Below, one piece after another: positions 6,926 through 14,212 of a stretch of 21,309 bases of DNA (the first letter of the stretch is position 1; every line of letters starts with the position of its first letter). The notes beneath the pieces were generated by a model, which was not told the origin of the DNA, did not search any database, and was given only the letters and a program-made list of their open reading frames with translations. Source of the DNA: an uncultured Sneathia sp. (GTDB lineage Bacteria; Fusobacteriota; Fusobacteriia; Fusobacteriales; Leptotrichiaceae); assembly GCA_902494065.1 (NCBI GenBank), contig CABURZ010000014.1, forward strand, positions 1 to 21,309. Reading direction: 5' to 3'. A program made the position numbers and the translations under genes.

Positions 6926-9604
6926 TTAATTACCCCCTTTTATTTTTTGAAACATCTCTGTCTCATTTAATTCTACCATATTACCTTTGAAATTAAAATA
7001 GAATTTATTGTTTTTTTGCTTTATTTCTCGTATATTATTTTTTTGACAATACAATTTTATTCTTATTACATTTAAAAATTTACTAACACTTTCTGGTAAT
7101 TTCCCAAATCTATCTACTAATTCTTCAGAAATTGCATTTATATCTTTTACAGATTCTGTATCTACAACTCTTTTATATATTTTTATTCTTTCAGGTTCTT
7201 TTATATATTCTTCTGGTATATATCCTTTATCGTCTATATCTAATTTGACTTCAATTTTATTTATTTTTTCTCCCTTTTGTTTTCTGATTTCTTCATCTAA
7301 CAACTTTATATATAGATTATATCCAAATGATTCTATAGCACCATGTTGTTTTTTACCTAAAATTTCTCCTGCACCTCTTATATTCATATCTTCTGAAGCT
7401 ATAATATATCCACCAGAACTTATATCAGAAACTTCTTTTATGCTTTGTTCTTTTTTCTCACCTTTTTCTGTTAATTTTTTAGATTTTAACAAATAGCAAT
7501 ATGCTTGTCTTTTAGATCTACCTACACGACCTCGTAACTGATAAATTTGAGATAATCCCATTCTATCAAACCCTTCTATAATTATTGTGTTAGCATTAGC
7601 TATGTCTATACCATTTTCAATTATAGTTGAAGCTACTAAAATTTGAAAATCACCTCTGTCAAATGCTTCTATTTTATCTTTTATCTCTTTAGGCGTAAGT
7701 TTCCCATGTATATATTCTATACCTATAAAGCTTGGCAACATTTCTTTTAGATATTTAACTTTTTCTACCATGCCTTTAACATCATTAGAAATATAATAAA
7801 CTTGGCCATCTCTTTTTATTTCCTTCAAAATAGCGTTTTTTATTTCATTTTCGTCTAAATTTTCTAAAACTTTAGTTAAAATGGGTAATTTTTGTGTGGG
7901 TGGAGTTGAAATTAAAGAAATATCTCTTATACCTAATAAAGCTAAATTTAATGTTCTAGGAATTGGAGTAGCAGTTAAAGTCAAAACATCTACATTAGAC
8001 TTACTTGATTTTAATTTTTCCTTATGTTTTACTCCAAATTTTTGCTCTTCATCTATGATTAATAAACCTAAATTATTAAATATAACATCTTCACCTAATA
8101 ATTTATGTGTTCCTATTATTAAATCAATTTTACCTAACACAAGCCTATCCAAAATTTCTTTTTTAGAACTCAACCTTGAGTAGCTTTCAATTATAACAGG
8201 GAAATCTTTAAATCTCTTTTTAAATCTTTCATAATGTTGATTTGCTAAAATTGTGGTAGGGGCTAATAGTGCCACTTGATAACCACTTTCTATTGCTTTA
8301 AAAGCCGCTCTCATTGCAACTTCTGTTTTACCATATCCAACATCACCACAAACTATTCTATCCATTATTTTATAACTTTGCATATCTTTTTTTACTTCTT
8401 CTATTGCCTTTTTTTGATCTGCAGTTTCAAGATATTCAAATTTTTCTTCAAATTGTTTTTGAAAAACAGTATCTTCAATAAATTTTATACCTGTTTGTGC
8501 CATTCTTTTTGCTTGAATTTTTATTAATTCAGAAGCTATTTTTTCTATTTGTTCTCTATATTTAGCTTGCTTTTTCTTAAAGCCACGTCTACCTAATTTA
8601 TATAATTCTGGTTCTTTATCGCTTATATTTATATATTTTTCTATTCTATGTAATTTTTCTATAGGTACATAAAGTTCTGCTTCATCTGCATATTGTATCA
8701 TCAAATATTCTTTTTCATACATCATTTTAAGTCCTACATACTTACCTATACCGTATTCTATGTGTATTACATAATCTCCCACTTTTAAATCATTTATAGA
8801 ATTATATTTTAACTCTTGTTTTCTTTTATTTTCTCTTTTTAATTCAATTTCAGATTGATAATTTCTATCTTCACTTAATTTTACTTCAATTATTTCGCAT
8901 TTTTCACGTATTTTTTCATATCTTTCACGCAAAATATCACAAGGCATTTCATTTAAAATTAACATCGTTTCTAAACTGTGAGTTATAAGTTCAACATTTT
9001 CCATAAAAAAATTTATTTTTTTATGTGATAATTCTGTTATTAAAACTTTTTCACCCCTTGTTACATTCGAATAAATTTTAACTGATTTAATGTTTTCAAA
9101 AGATTTTTGTGTTTCTATATCAAATATCTTTATTTTTTCTAATTCAGTATCAAAAAAATCTAATCTAATAGGATTATCCATATTAGGTGAATAAACATCT
9201 ATTATATTCATTCTTCTTGAATATTGACATTTGTCTTCTATCATATATTGTTTTTCATAAGAAAATTCTAATAATTTTTCTTCTATAGCTCTTAAACTAT
9301 AATCTTTTCCAACTTCTAATGTAAAATTATCATATTTTTCAAAAAATACGTACATTGCCAAATTAAAATCTATAAATATGGCTTGAGATGTTTTAGAATT
9401 TAAAAGATTTATCAGTCTAATATTTAAGTCTAATAACTCTTTTTTACTACCTGTATTAGTTTTCAAAAAAGTTGTACTAACTCCTTTTTTATTTAATATA
9501 TATTCATAATATTGTAAATTTTTTAGCGATGTTGCTATATACACAGTTGTTGTATTAAGATTTTCAAACAGCTTATATACATCTTCTTTATTTATTTTTA
9601 ACAT
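6926..9604 (-). CDS. mfd: transcription-repair coupling factor Mfd, shortened N-terminus
   Basis: Mfd is an ATP-driven translocase that removes stalled RNA polymerase at DNA lesions and recruits UvrA. Numbering below is from an upstream GTG (9616). A reduced UvrB-like region occupies about 1-270, and the RNA-polymerase-interacting (CarD-like) domain about 276-330 (KVGDYVIHIEYGIGKYVGL). The RecG-like motor follows: Walker A GDVGYGKT at 424-431, DEEQ at 522-525, TATPIPRT near 549 and QLRGRVGRS near 690. The C-terminus is a TRCF domain. Typical Mfd is about 1,150 residues; this one is about 890, with the loss mainly in the UvrB-like part. I place the start at ATG 9604 (892 aa), because GGTGGAG precedes it and the GTG at 9616 lies within that ribosome site. 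It overlaps the upstream gene by 17 bp. Confidence 0.95.
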   Translation of the reverse strand: MLKINKEDVYKLFENLNTTTVYIATSLKNLQYYEYILNKKGVSTTFLKTNTGSKKELLDLNIRLINLLNSKTSQAIFIDFNLAMYVFFEKYDNFTLEVGKDYSLRAIEEKLLEFSYEKQYMIEDKCQYSRRMNIIDVYSPNMDNPIRLDFFDTELEKIKIFDIETQKSFENIKSVKIYSNVTRGEKVLITELSHKKINFFMENVELITHSLETMLILNEMPCDILRERYEKIREKCEIIEVKLSEDRNYQSEIELKRENKRKQELKYNSINDLKVGDYVIHIEYGIGKYVGLKMMYEKEYLMIQYADEAELYVPIEKLHRIEKYINISDKEPELYKLGRRGFKKKQAKYREQIEKIASELIKIQAKRMAQTGIKFIEDTVFQKQFEEKFEYLETADQKKAIEEVKKDMQSYKIMDRIVCGDVGYGKTEVAMRAAFKAIESGYQVALLAPTTILANQHYERFKKRFKDFPVIIESYSRLSSKKEILDRLVLGKIDLIIGTHKLLGEDVIFNNLGLLIIDEEQKFGVKHKEKLKSSKSNVDVLTLTATPIPRTLNLALLGIRDISLISTPPTQKLPILTKVLENLDENEIKNAILKEIKRDGQVYYISNDVKGMVEKVKYLKEMLPSFIGIEYIHGKLTPKEIKDKIEAFDRGDFQILVASTIIENGIDIANANTIIIEGFDRMGLSQIYQLRGRVGRSKRQAYCYLLKSKKLTEKGEKKEQSIKEVSDISSGGYIIASEDMNIRGAGEILGKKQHGAIESFGYNLYIKLLDEEIRKQKGEKINKIEVKLDIDDKGYIPEEYIKEPERIKIYKRVVDTESVKDINAISEELVDRFGKLPESVSKFLNVIRIKLYCQKNNIREIKQKNNKFYFNFKGNMVELNETEMFQKIKGGN

Positions 9605-10397
9605 TTTTTTCTCCACCTAAAAGATGATTTAATCTATCTAATATTGCTTTTTTTCTTATATTTAAAACTTCTTCTATTTTTGATTGTATTTCTATTTTCA
9701 CATATTTATCAAGGAGTAGATTATAATCCTCATTTGAAATAAATTTTTCTTTAATTTTTAAAAATAAATGTGTTAATACTTCATCTTTAGCTTGTAGATA
9801 TATTGTTCTATCGTATTCATATATTTTAGTTACATATTCCTCAGTTAAATAAGGATTATCTAAAAGCATTTTTTTTATTTTTTTCTTTTGTATAAAATTT
9901 ATCTCATTTGTACAAATTGGACATTTTTTTTCGCTTCCTTTAAAGTATTCATGGCAATTTTCACACTTCTTACCACCTGCGTTTTTTATATATTCATCCT
10001 TGACTAACTTAATTGCAAGAGATGCTACTAAATATCTTTTATTTTCATCATCTTTAATATCTTCAAAAACTTTTAAGGCTATTTTTCTATTTTTTTCCAT
10101 TATTTCCTTAAAATCTCTTTCTTTTTTATTTATCACAAGTGTTTTATTTTTAAATTTTTTCAAATCTACTTTTACAAAAAGCTTTTCAACATTTTTATCA
10201 TACGTCTTTATTTTTTTTAAAAAATCATCCTTTAATATATTAAATTCATTTGCATATATCTGATCTTTTGTATAAATTATAGCTACATTATCTTTAATTT
10301 CAAGTTTTGATTCATTTTGAATATCTTTATCTACAATTTTACTCCATATGTCTTTTTTTTTCTCATCTATTATCTGAAATATCTTTTTTATTTTCAA
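9588..10397 (-). CDS. DUF721/DciA-like protein with zinc ribbon
   Basis: This 269-residue protein opens with a DUF721-like domain (about 1-95: IWSKIV, then KLEIKDNVAIIYTKDQIYANEF, then KKIKTY). That fits DciA, the loader or regulator of the replicative helicase in most bacteria lacking DnaC/DnaI. It then has a four-cysteine zinc ribbon (C145-x2-C148, C159-x2-C162) and a long helical C-terminus, neither usual in DciA. It starts at TTG (10397): a stop codon lies immediately upstream in frame, no ATG is near, and GGTGA sits 6 nt before. It overlaps recF by 35 bp. In actinobacteria a DUF721 gene also follows recF, which supports the reading. The domain call is from pattern recognition; helicase loading is inference. 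Confidence 0.65.
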   Translation of the reverse strand: MKIKKIFQIIDEKKKDIWSKIVDKDIQNESKLEIKDNVAIIYTKDQIYANEFNILKDDFLKKIKTYDKNVEKLFVKVDLKKFKNKTLVINKKERDFKEIMEKNRKIALKVFEDIKDDENKRYLVASLAIKLVKDEYIKNAGGKKCENCHEYFKGSEKKCPICTNEINFIQKKKIKKMLLDNPYLTEEYVTKIYEYDRTIYLQAKDEVLTHLFLKIKEKFISNEDYNLLLDKYVKIEIQSKIEEVLNIRKKAILDRLNHLLGGEKNVKNK

Positions 10398-11427
10398 TTA
10401 TTTCACCATCTTTAACATAAAAAAATTTAGCTTGTATATTTAATTTGTTCGTACTTGTAAAAAAGCATTGTATATTTTTCTTAGATAAGTAACTTATTAA
10501 ACTATCTTTTCTTATTTCATCAAAATACGCACTTACATCATCTAATAGTACAACAGGTTTTTCATTTATTTTTTCTATTATATATTCAATTTGTGCTAAT
10601 TTTAAGGAAAAAATTACGGATTTTTTTTCTCCTTGGGATGCAAAACTTTTTACTTTTTTACCATTCAATATGAAAGAAAATTCATCTTTATGAGGACCAT
10701 AAAGTGTAAATCCCAGATTTTTTTCTTTTTCTTTTTTAGTTTCTAGCACTCTATCTAATTCTTCATAATTGCATGATTTTTCATAATGCAGTTCCAAGTT
10801 TTTGTTATCAAAAATTTCTCTATATTTTCTATTTATATATTCATTTAATTCATTTATATATTTTTTCCTATGAAAATATATTTTTTTTGATATTTGTATA
10901 AATTTTTCATTATATATTTTAAAAATATCTGTTTCCATCTTGTTTTCTTTTATTAATTTATTCCTTATTTTTATAACCTTTTGAAACTCTATTAATAAAA
11001 TTAAATATTCTGGATTAATTTGTGAAATCTCATAATTAAAAAACCTTCTCCTGTTCTCAGGTGCATCCATAATCAATGAGATATCTTCTGGTGAAAAAGA
11101 AATTACTAGTGTTTTTCCTATATACTCTTTGTACCTAACTTTAGATTTTGAAATATAGAAAGATTTTTTTTCTCTAGATAATTGTACTGAAAAAGTACCA
11201 ACATTAGTTTTAGAAAATACTGTCATTTCTTTTTCATTTTCGCGTATTTGCTCTAAAATTTTTCTTGTTCTAAAACTTTTACCTGTTGATACATAATATA
11301 TAGCCTCTATTAAGCTAGTTTTACCTTGAGCATTATCTCCATAAATAACATTAAATTTTTCATCAAATTCAATTTTACAATTTTTTATATTTCTAAATTT
11401 ATTTAATACAATTTCTTTTACATGCAT
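10363..11427 (-). CDS. recF: DNA replication and repair protein RecF
   Basis: This 354-residue SMC-like ATPase loads RecA at single-strand gaps together with RecO and RecR. Walker A GDNAQGKT is at 30-37, followed by the RecF-typical SLIEAIYYVSTGKSFRT. LYGPHKDEF is near 243-250, the ABC signature ASQGEKKS at 263-270, and Walker B VVLLDDVSAYFDE near 292-304. The length is normal for the family (about 360). The ATG overlaps the upstream yaaA stop by one base and the end overlaps the DciA-like gene, within the dnaA operon. Position next to dnaA and yaaA is conserved, but dnaN, which often sits between dnaA and recF, is missing here. Confidence 0.95.
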   Translation of the reverse strand: MHVKEIVLNKFRNIKNCKIEFDEKFNVIYGDNAQGKTSLIEAIYYVSTGKSFRTRKILEQIRENEKEMTVFSKTNVGTFSVQLSREKKSFYISKSKVRYKEYIGKTLVISFSPEDISLIMDAPENRRRFFNYEISQINPEYLILLIEFQKVIKIRNKLIKENKMETDIFKIYNEKFIQISKKIYFHRKKYINELNEYINRKYREIFDNKNLELHYEKSCNYEELDRVLETKKEKEKNLGFTLYGPHKDEFSFILNGKKVKSFASQGEKKSVIFSLKLAQIEYIIEKINEKPVVLLDDVSAYFDEIRKDSLISYLSKKNIQCFFTSTNKLNIQAKFFYVKDGEIIENKKDISDNR

Positions 11428-11630
11428 TATTTTACCACTATTACATCTCCTAAAAAGTCAACTATATCTCCCTTATACACTTTCTTACCTCTTCTTAGTT
11501 CTACAACACCATTTAATTTAACTTTTCCATTTAATATTTCTTCTTTTGCTTGACCTCCTGTAGAAACTAAATTAGAAAATTTTAATAATTGATCTAGTTT
11601 TATATACTCTGTATTTATTTTAACTTCCAT
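11427..11630 (-). CDS. yaaA: YaaA-type S4-domain RNA-binding protein
   Basis: This protein of about 67 residues is one S4 domain (KLDQLLKFSNLVSTGGQAK, then GKVKLNG, then RRGKKVYKGD). It corresponds to Bacillus YaaA, found between dnaN and recF, and is thought to bind RNA and act in ribosome biology. The start is uncertain. ATG 11630 is about 11 nt after AGGA, whereas a GTG at 11639 (three more residues, overlapping the dnaA stop) is only 3 nt after it. I chose ATG for codon and spacing reasons. It overlaps recF by one base (TAATG). It is distinct from the second S4 gene in the operon, rqcP. Confidence 0.88.
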   Translation of the reverse strand: MEVKINTEYIKLDQLLKFSNLVSTGGQAKEEILNGKVKLNGVVELRRGKKVYKGDIVDFLGDVIVVK

Positions 11631-11631
11631 T

Positions 11632-13014
11632 TTATTCACTTATCCTTTTAGTAATTTCTTTTACTGTTTGTGCAAAAGTTTCATCTAATTTTATCTTATT
11701 TGCAATCTTTTCAACCGCATTATACACTGTTGCATGATCACGATGAAAATATTTTCCAGTATCATTTAAACTAATTTCTAATTTTTCTCTCATAATATAC
11801 ATAGCAATTTGTCTTGGAATTAAAAATTCAGTTTTTCTTTTATCTGATTTCATTTCTTCTTCCGTAATATTAAAATATCCTGAAACAACTTGTGCAATTT
11901 TTTCAGCTGTTATAGAAGCACGTGATTTTTCAATTTGTTCTCCTATTGCACTTTTTGCTAAATCTATTGTTATATTCTTTTTTAATAGTTTGGCTTTTGC
12001 TGAGATAGACTTTAATATACCTTGCATTTCTCTTACATTTTCAGTAACATTATCTGCTATATATTCTAAAATAGTATTATCCATATTCATTTTCTCATTT
12101 TCACATATAGTTTGAAGTATAGCTACCCTTGTAGAATAATCAGGTTTTTTTATTTCAGCATTTAGTCCTGACAAAAATCTTGATTTTAATCTATCTGATA
12201 AACCTTTTATCTTTTTAGGATTCCTATCGCTTATAAATATCAATTGCTTATCTTTTATTAAAAGTGAATTTAAAGTATTAAAAAATTCTTCTTCAACACT
12301 TCCATCACCTTTACCAAACACTTTTTCAAAAAATTGTATATCATCAATTATTATTAAATCTAAATTTCTGTACTTTTGTCTAAAGTTTTCAGCAGTATCT
12401 ATATTGTTTTTTAAACTTCCTTTTCTTATTGCATATAGATATTCATTATTAAATTCTTCTGCCGTTAAATATCGTGCTTTCTTTTTATGATTTTTCTCTA
12501 ATAACATGTTTCCTGCAGCTTGAGCTAAGTGAGTTTTACCTAATCCTGAATCACCATAAATTAAAAGTGGATTGTATGGAGGAGTTCTTCCTTCTAGTAA
12601 AGCTTCTATAGTAGCCATGCAACATTGATATGGATATTCACTATTAGGACCTACTACAAAACTTTCAAATGTGAATTTAGAACTTAAACCTGTATGCTCT
12701 TCTTCATCTTCTTTTTCTTCAGTTTTTTCTGTAACTTCCATTTTTAATAACTCTGTAGATATTTCTTTTTTTATAATAACTTCAACTGTATAACCTTTCA
12801 AAAGTAAAACTTGATTAATTACATCTTGTATTTTTTCTTTTAATTTTTTTAGTTCTTCCACTACATAATCACTTGAGCTATGCAAATAACATAATCCCTC
12901 TTGTATATCATAAAGTTCTACTTGATTTAAAAGATGTTGATACTCAACACCATATAAATTAAAAAACATCATTTTAGCTAAATTCCAAGTTATAGTTAAT
13001 TCTTCTTGCGTCAT
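11632..13014 (-). CDS. dnaA: chromosomal replication initiator DnaA
   Basis: This 460-residue protein has all four DnaA domains. Domain I is about 1-84, an acidic linker about 90-108, the AAA+ ATPase about 112-335 (Walker A GDSGLGKT 154-161, Walker B IIIDD near 221-225), and the DNA-binding domain about 365-460 with HRDHATV at 424-430. DnaA-ATP assembles on DnaA boxes and melts oriC. The signature helix has Ala where most DnaA proteins have Thr (RDHTTV or RDHSTV), next to residues that read the box. A short insertion (FGKGDGS) follows Walker B. The gene reads away from oriC with GAGGA before the ATG, and its promoter carries a DnaA-box-like site, suggesting autoregulation. It is the first gene of the operon. 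Confidence 0.98.
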   Translation of the reverse strand: MTQEELTITWNLAKMMFFNLYGVEYQHLLNQVELYDIQEGLCYLHSSSDYVVEELKKLKEKIQDVINQVLLLKGYTVEVIIKKEISTELLKMEVTEKTEEKEDEEEHTGLSSKFTFESFVVGPNSEYPYQCCMATIEALLEGRTPPYNPLLIYGDSGLGKTHLAQAAGNMLLEKNHKKKARYLTAEEFNNEYLYAIRKGSLKNNIDTAENFRQKYRNLDLIIIDDIQFFEKVFGKGDGSVEEEFFNTLNSLLIKDKQLIFISDRNPKKIKGLSDRLKSRFLSGLNAEIKKPDYSTRVAILQTICENEKMNMDNTILEYIADNVTENVREMQGILKSISAKAKLLKKNITIDLAKSAIGEQIEKSRASITAEKIAQVVSGYFNITEEEMKSDKRKTEFLIPRQIAMYIMREKLEISLNDTGKYFHRDHATVYNAVEKIANKIKLDETFAQTVKEITKRISE

Positions 13015-13045
13015 ATATTCTTCCTCTTTTATTGTTATTACTTAG

Positions 13046-13074
13046 AATATATCACAAGATTTATCAATAAGCAA
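13046..13074 (-). promoter_or_regulatory. dnaA promoter with embedded DnaA-box-like site
   Basis: On the minus strand, TTGCTT (13074-13069) and an extended -10 TGA-TATATT (13054-13046) leave a 17-bp spacer. The 9-mer TTATCAATA (13061-13069) lies between and overlaps the -35, a position where DnaA binding would repress its own gene. Confidence 0.6.
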
Positions 13075-13332
13075 ATTCAAAAGTTACAAACAAATCAACA
13101 GAGATATCAACAAATAAACGCAATAAAAAAGCTATACGACGTAAGTTTTCAACAAAAAACAGAGTTTTCAACAATCACTACATGTCCCATTTTTACTATG
13201 TTTAATAAAATTATCAACAAAAAAAAATTTTTTTTGAAAGAAAAAAAGTTTTCAACAACTTATCAAGACATAACTAACAGGATATCAACAGAAAAAATAT
13301 AAACAAAGTCTTTTATTATCTAAATTTCCACA
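13061..13332 (+). repeat. array of DnaA-box-like 9-mers
   Basis: Plus-strand starts are: 13061 TTATCAATA, 13092 AAATCAACA, 13104 ATATCAACA, 13146 TTTTCAACA, 13165 TTTTCAACA, 13211 TTATCAACA, 13249 TTTTCAACA, 13260 TTATCAAGA, 13282 ATATCAACA and 13324 ATTTCCACA. Seven share the core TCAACA in place of the standard TCCACA. All point the same way, and several spacings (11, 12, 22, 31, 42, 42) are near whole helical turns. Confidence 0.8.
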
Positions 13333-13342
13333 AATTAACACT

Positions 13343-13390
13343 GCATAATAATAATAATATTTAATAATAAGGAATATTATATATATGTAA
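13343..13390 (+). other. AT-rich unwinding element with TAA trinucleotide repeats
   Basis: After the last box (13324-13332) and the small CTGC patch, the plus strand reads as repeated ATA/TAA triplets (about 13346-13371), then ATTATATATATG. Repeats of this kind next to boxes resemble DnaA-trios, on which DnaA filaments form on single-stranded DNA. The assignment is by pattern only. Confidence 0.55.
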
Positions 13391-13427
13391 ATGTGTAATT
13401 TTTTTTTTGTAGATAAAGAAAAACACC

Positions 13428-13456
13428 TTGACATTTCTCAATTTATTTACTATTAT
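13428..13456 (+). promoter_or_regulatory. rpmH promoter
   Basis: TTGACA (13428-13433) and TATTAT (13451-13456) are 17 bp apart, about 36 bp before the rpmH ATG. The -35 is a perfect match and the -10 matches 5 of 6. Confidence 0.85.
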
Positions 13457-13492
13457 ATGGTGTACATATCTTACAAAAAGAAAGGAATAACA

Positions 13493-13627
13493 ATGAAAAG
13501 AACATATCAACCAAATAATAGAAAAAGAAAAAAAGATCATGGCTTCAGATCTAGAATGAAAACAAAAGCTGGACGTAATGTTTTAAAAAGAAGAAGAAAT
13601 AAAGGAAGAGCTAAATTATCAGCTTAG
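13493..13627 (+). CDS. rpmH: 50S ribosomal protein L34
   Basis: This 44-residue, strongly basic protein starts [19 protein letters not shown] and ends [12 protein letters not shown], a full-length match to L34 of the large ribosomal subunit. The start is the ATG at 13493, preceded by AAGGA. An in-frame extension upstream to 13391 crosses the promoter and is not real. It is followed by a terminator hairpin before rnpA, which probably lowers expression of the downstream genes relative to L34. Confidence 0.98.
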   Translation: MKRTYQPNNRKRKKDHGFRSRMKTKAGRNVLKRRRNKGRAKLSA

Positions 13628-13630
13628 TGT

Positions 13631-13663
13631 AATCGGTGGCCAGAATAAACACCGATTTTTTTT
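13631..13663 (+). terminator. terminator/attenuator between rpmH and rnpA
   Basis: A perfect 8-bp stem (AATCGGTG / CACCGATT) with an 11-nt loop is followed directly by a T8 run. No new promoter is obvious before rnpA, so partial read-through is likely: high L34, lower RnpA. Confidence 0.85.
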
Positions 13664-13678
13664 CAGAAGGATTGAAAA

Positions 13679-14065
13679 ATGGAAACAATAAAAAAAACTG
13701 AAGACTTTACTTTTATATACAATAAAGGAGAAAAAATTCATACTAAATACTCTCTAATTTTTAAAAAGAAAAAAACTAACCATTTATTTGGATTTGTTGC
13801 AAGTAAAAAAATAGGTAATGCTATAGTTAGAAATAGATTAAAAAGATTATTTAGAGAAGTAGTTAGAAAAAATATGGATAAATTTTCTCCTAATTGTGCG
13901 TATATACTAATAGCTAAAAAAAAATGCTCACAAGATTTTAATGATTTGAATTTTAATTTAATTGAAAATGATATAATATTAGGACTAAAAAGATATGAAA
14001 AAAGGAATAATAAGAATAATAAAAATATATCAAAAAATATCGAAAAACACAAAAAGGGTTTGTAG
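13679..14065 (+). CDS. rnpA: ribonuclease P protein component
   Basis: This 128-residue basic protein carries the RnpA signature FGFVASKKIGNAIVRNRLKR (about 37-56), which contacts the RNase P RNA and the tRNA precursor leader. RNase P cleaves the 5' ends of tRNA precursors, such as those made from the cluster in this window. The first part of the protein (FIYNKGEKIHTKYSLIF) also fits. The C-terminal 25 residues are an Asn/Lys-rich tail whose codons overlap yidD by 71 bp. AGAAGGA precedes the ATG. Its place after rpmH is conserved across bacteria. Confidence 0.96.
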   Translation: METIKKTEDFTFIYNKGEKIHTKYSLIFKKKKTNHLFGFVASKKIGNAIVRNRLKRLFREVVRKNMDKFSPNCAYILIAKKKCSQDFNDLNFNLIENDIILGLKRYEKRNNKNNKNISKNIEKHKKGL

Positions 14066-14201
14066 ATTCTATCCAACTTGTTCACAATACATGATACAAG
14101 CAATAGAAAAATATGGTATAATAAAGGGAATAGGATTAGGCTTTTTTAGAATAATAAGATGCAATCCATTATGTAATGGTGGATTTGATCCTGTAAAATA
14201 A
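13995..14201 (+). CDS. yidD: membrane protein insertion efficiency factor YidD
   Basis: This 68-residue protein matches YidD: IIKIYQKIS at the start, CRFYPTCSQYMIQAIEKYG in the middle and RCNPLCNGGFDPV at the end, with the conserved cysteines. YidD is a small amphipathic, membrane-associated protein that helps YidC-dependent insertion. Its first 71 bp lie inside the rnpA 3' end in another frame, an unusually long overlap, but the MKKGIIRIIKIYQ start gives the normal family length. The ribosome site is weak (AGGA, about 11 nt away), so coupling to rnpA translation is likely. It directly precedes yidC. Confidence 0.92.
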   Translation: MKKGIIRIIKIYQKISKNTKRVCRFYPTCSQYMIQAIEKYGIIKGIGLGFFRIIRCNPLCNGGFDPVK

Positions 14202-14212
14202 CGGAGGAATAA

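Larger units (their letters stand above)
13015..13427. other. oriC: oriC, chromosomal replication origin region
   Basis: This noncoding stretch lies between the divergent dnaA and rpmH genes. It holds the dnaA promoter, a cluster of DnaA-box-like 9-mers all on the plus strand, a GC-containing spacer (CACTGC) and a TAA-repeat AT-rich element. The arrangement (boxes, then trinucleotide repeats) fits a bacterial origin in the dnaA-rpmH spacer. Short reading frames inside it are not supported as genes. Confidence 0.9.

Noticed and set aside
7245..8527. Plus-strand frames opposite mfd (7245-7496, 7881-8183, 8276-8527).
   Set aside because: They are the reverse complement of conserved Mfd helicase motifs, lack ribosome sites and have Phe/Ser-rich shadow composition.
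9614..9616. GTG start for Mfd at 9616.
   Set aside because: The GTG lies inside the GGTGGAG ribosome site that is correctly spaced for the ATG at 9604.
13006..13302. Plus-strand 98-codon frame across oriC.
   Set aside because: It is made of DnaA-box repeats and A runs, has no ribosome site and begins inside dnaA.
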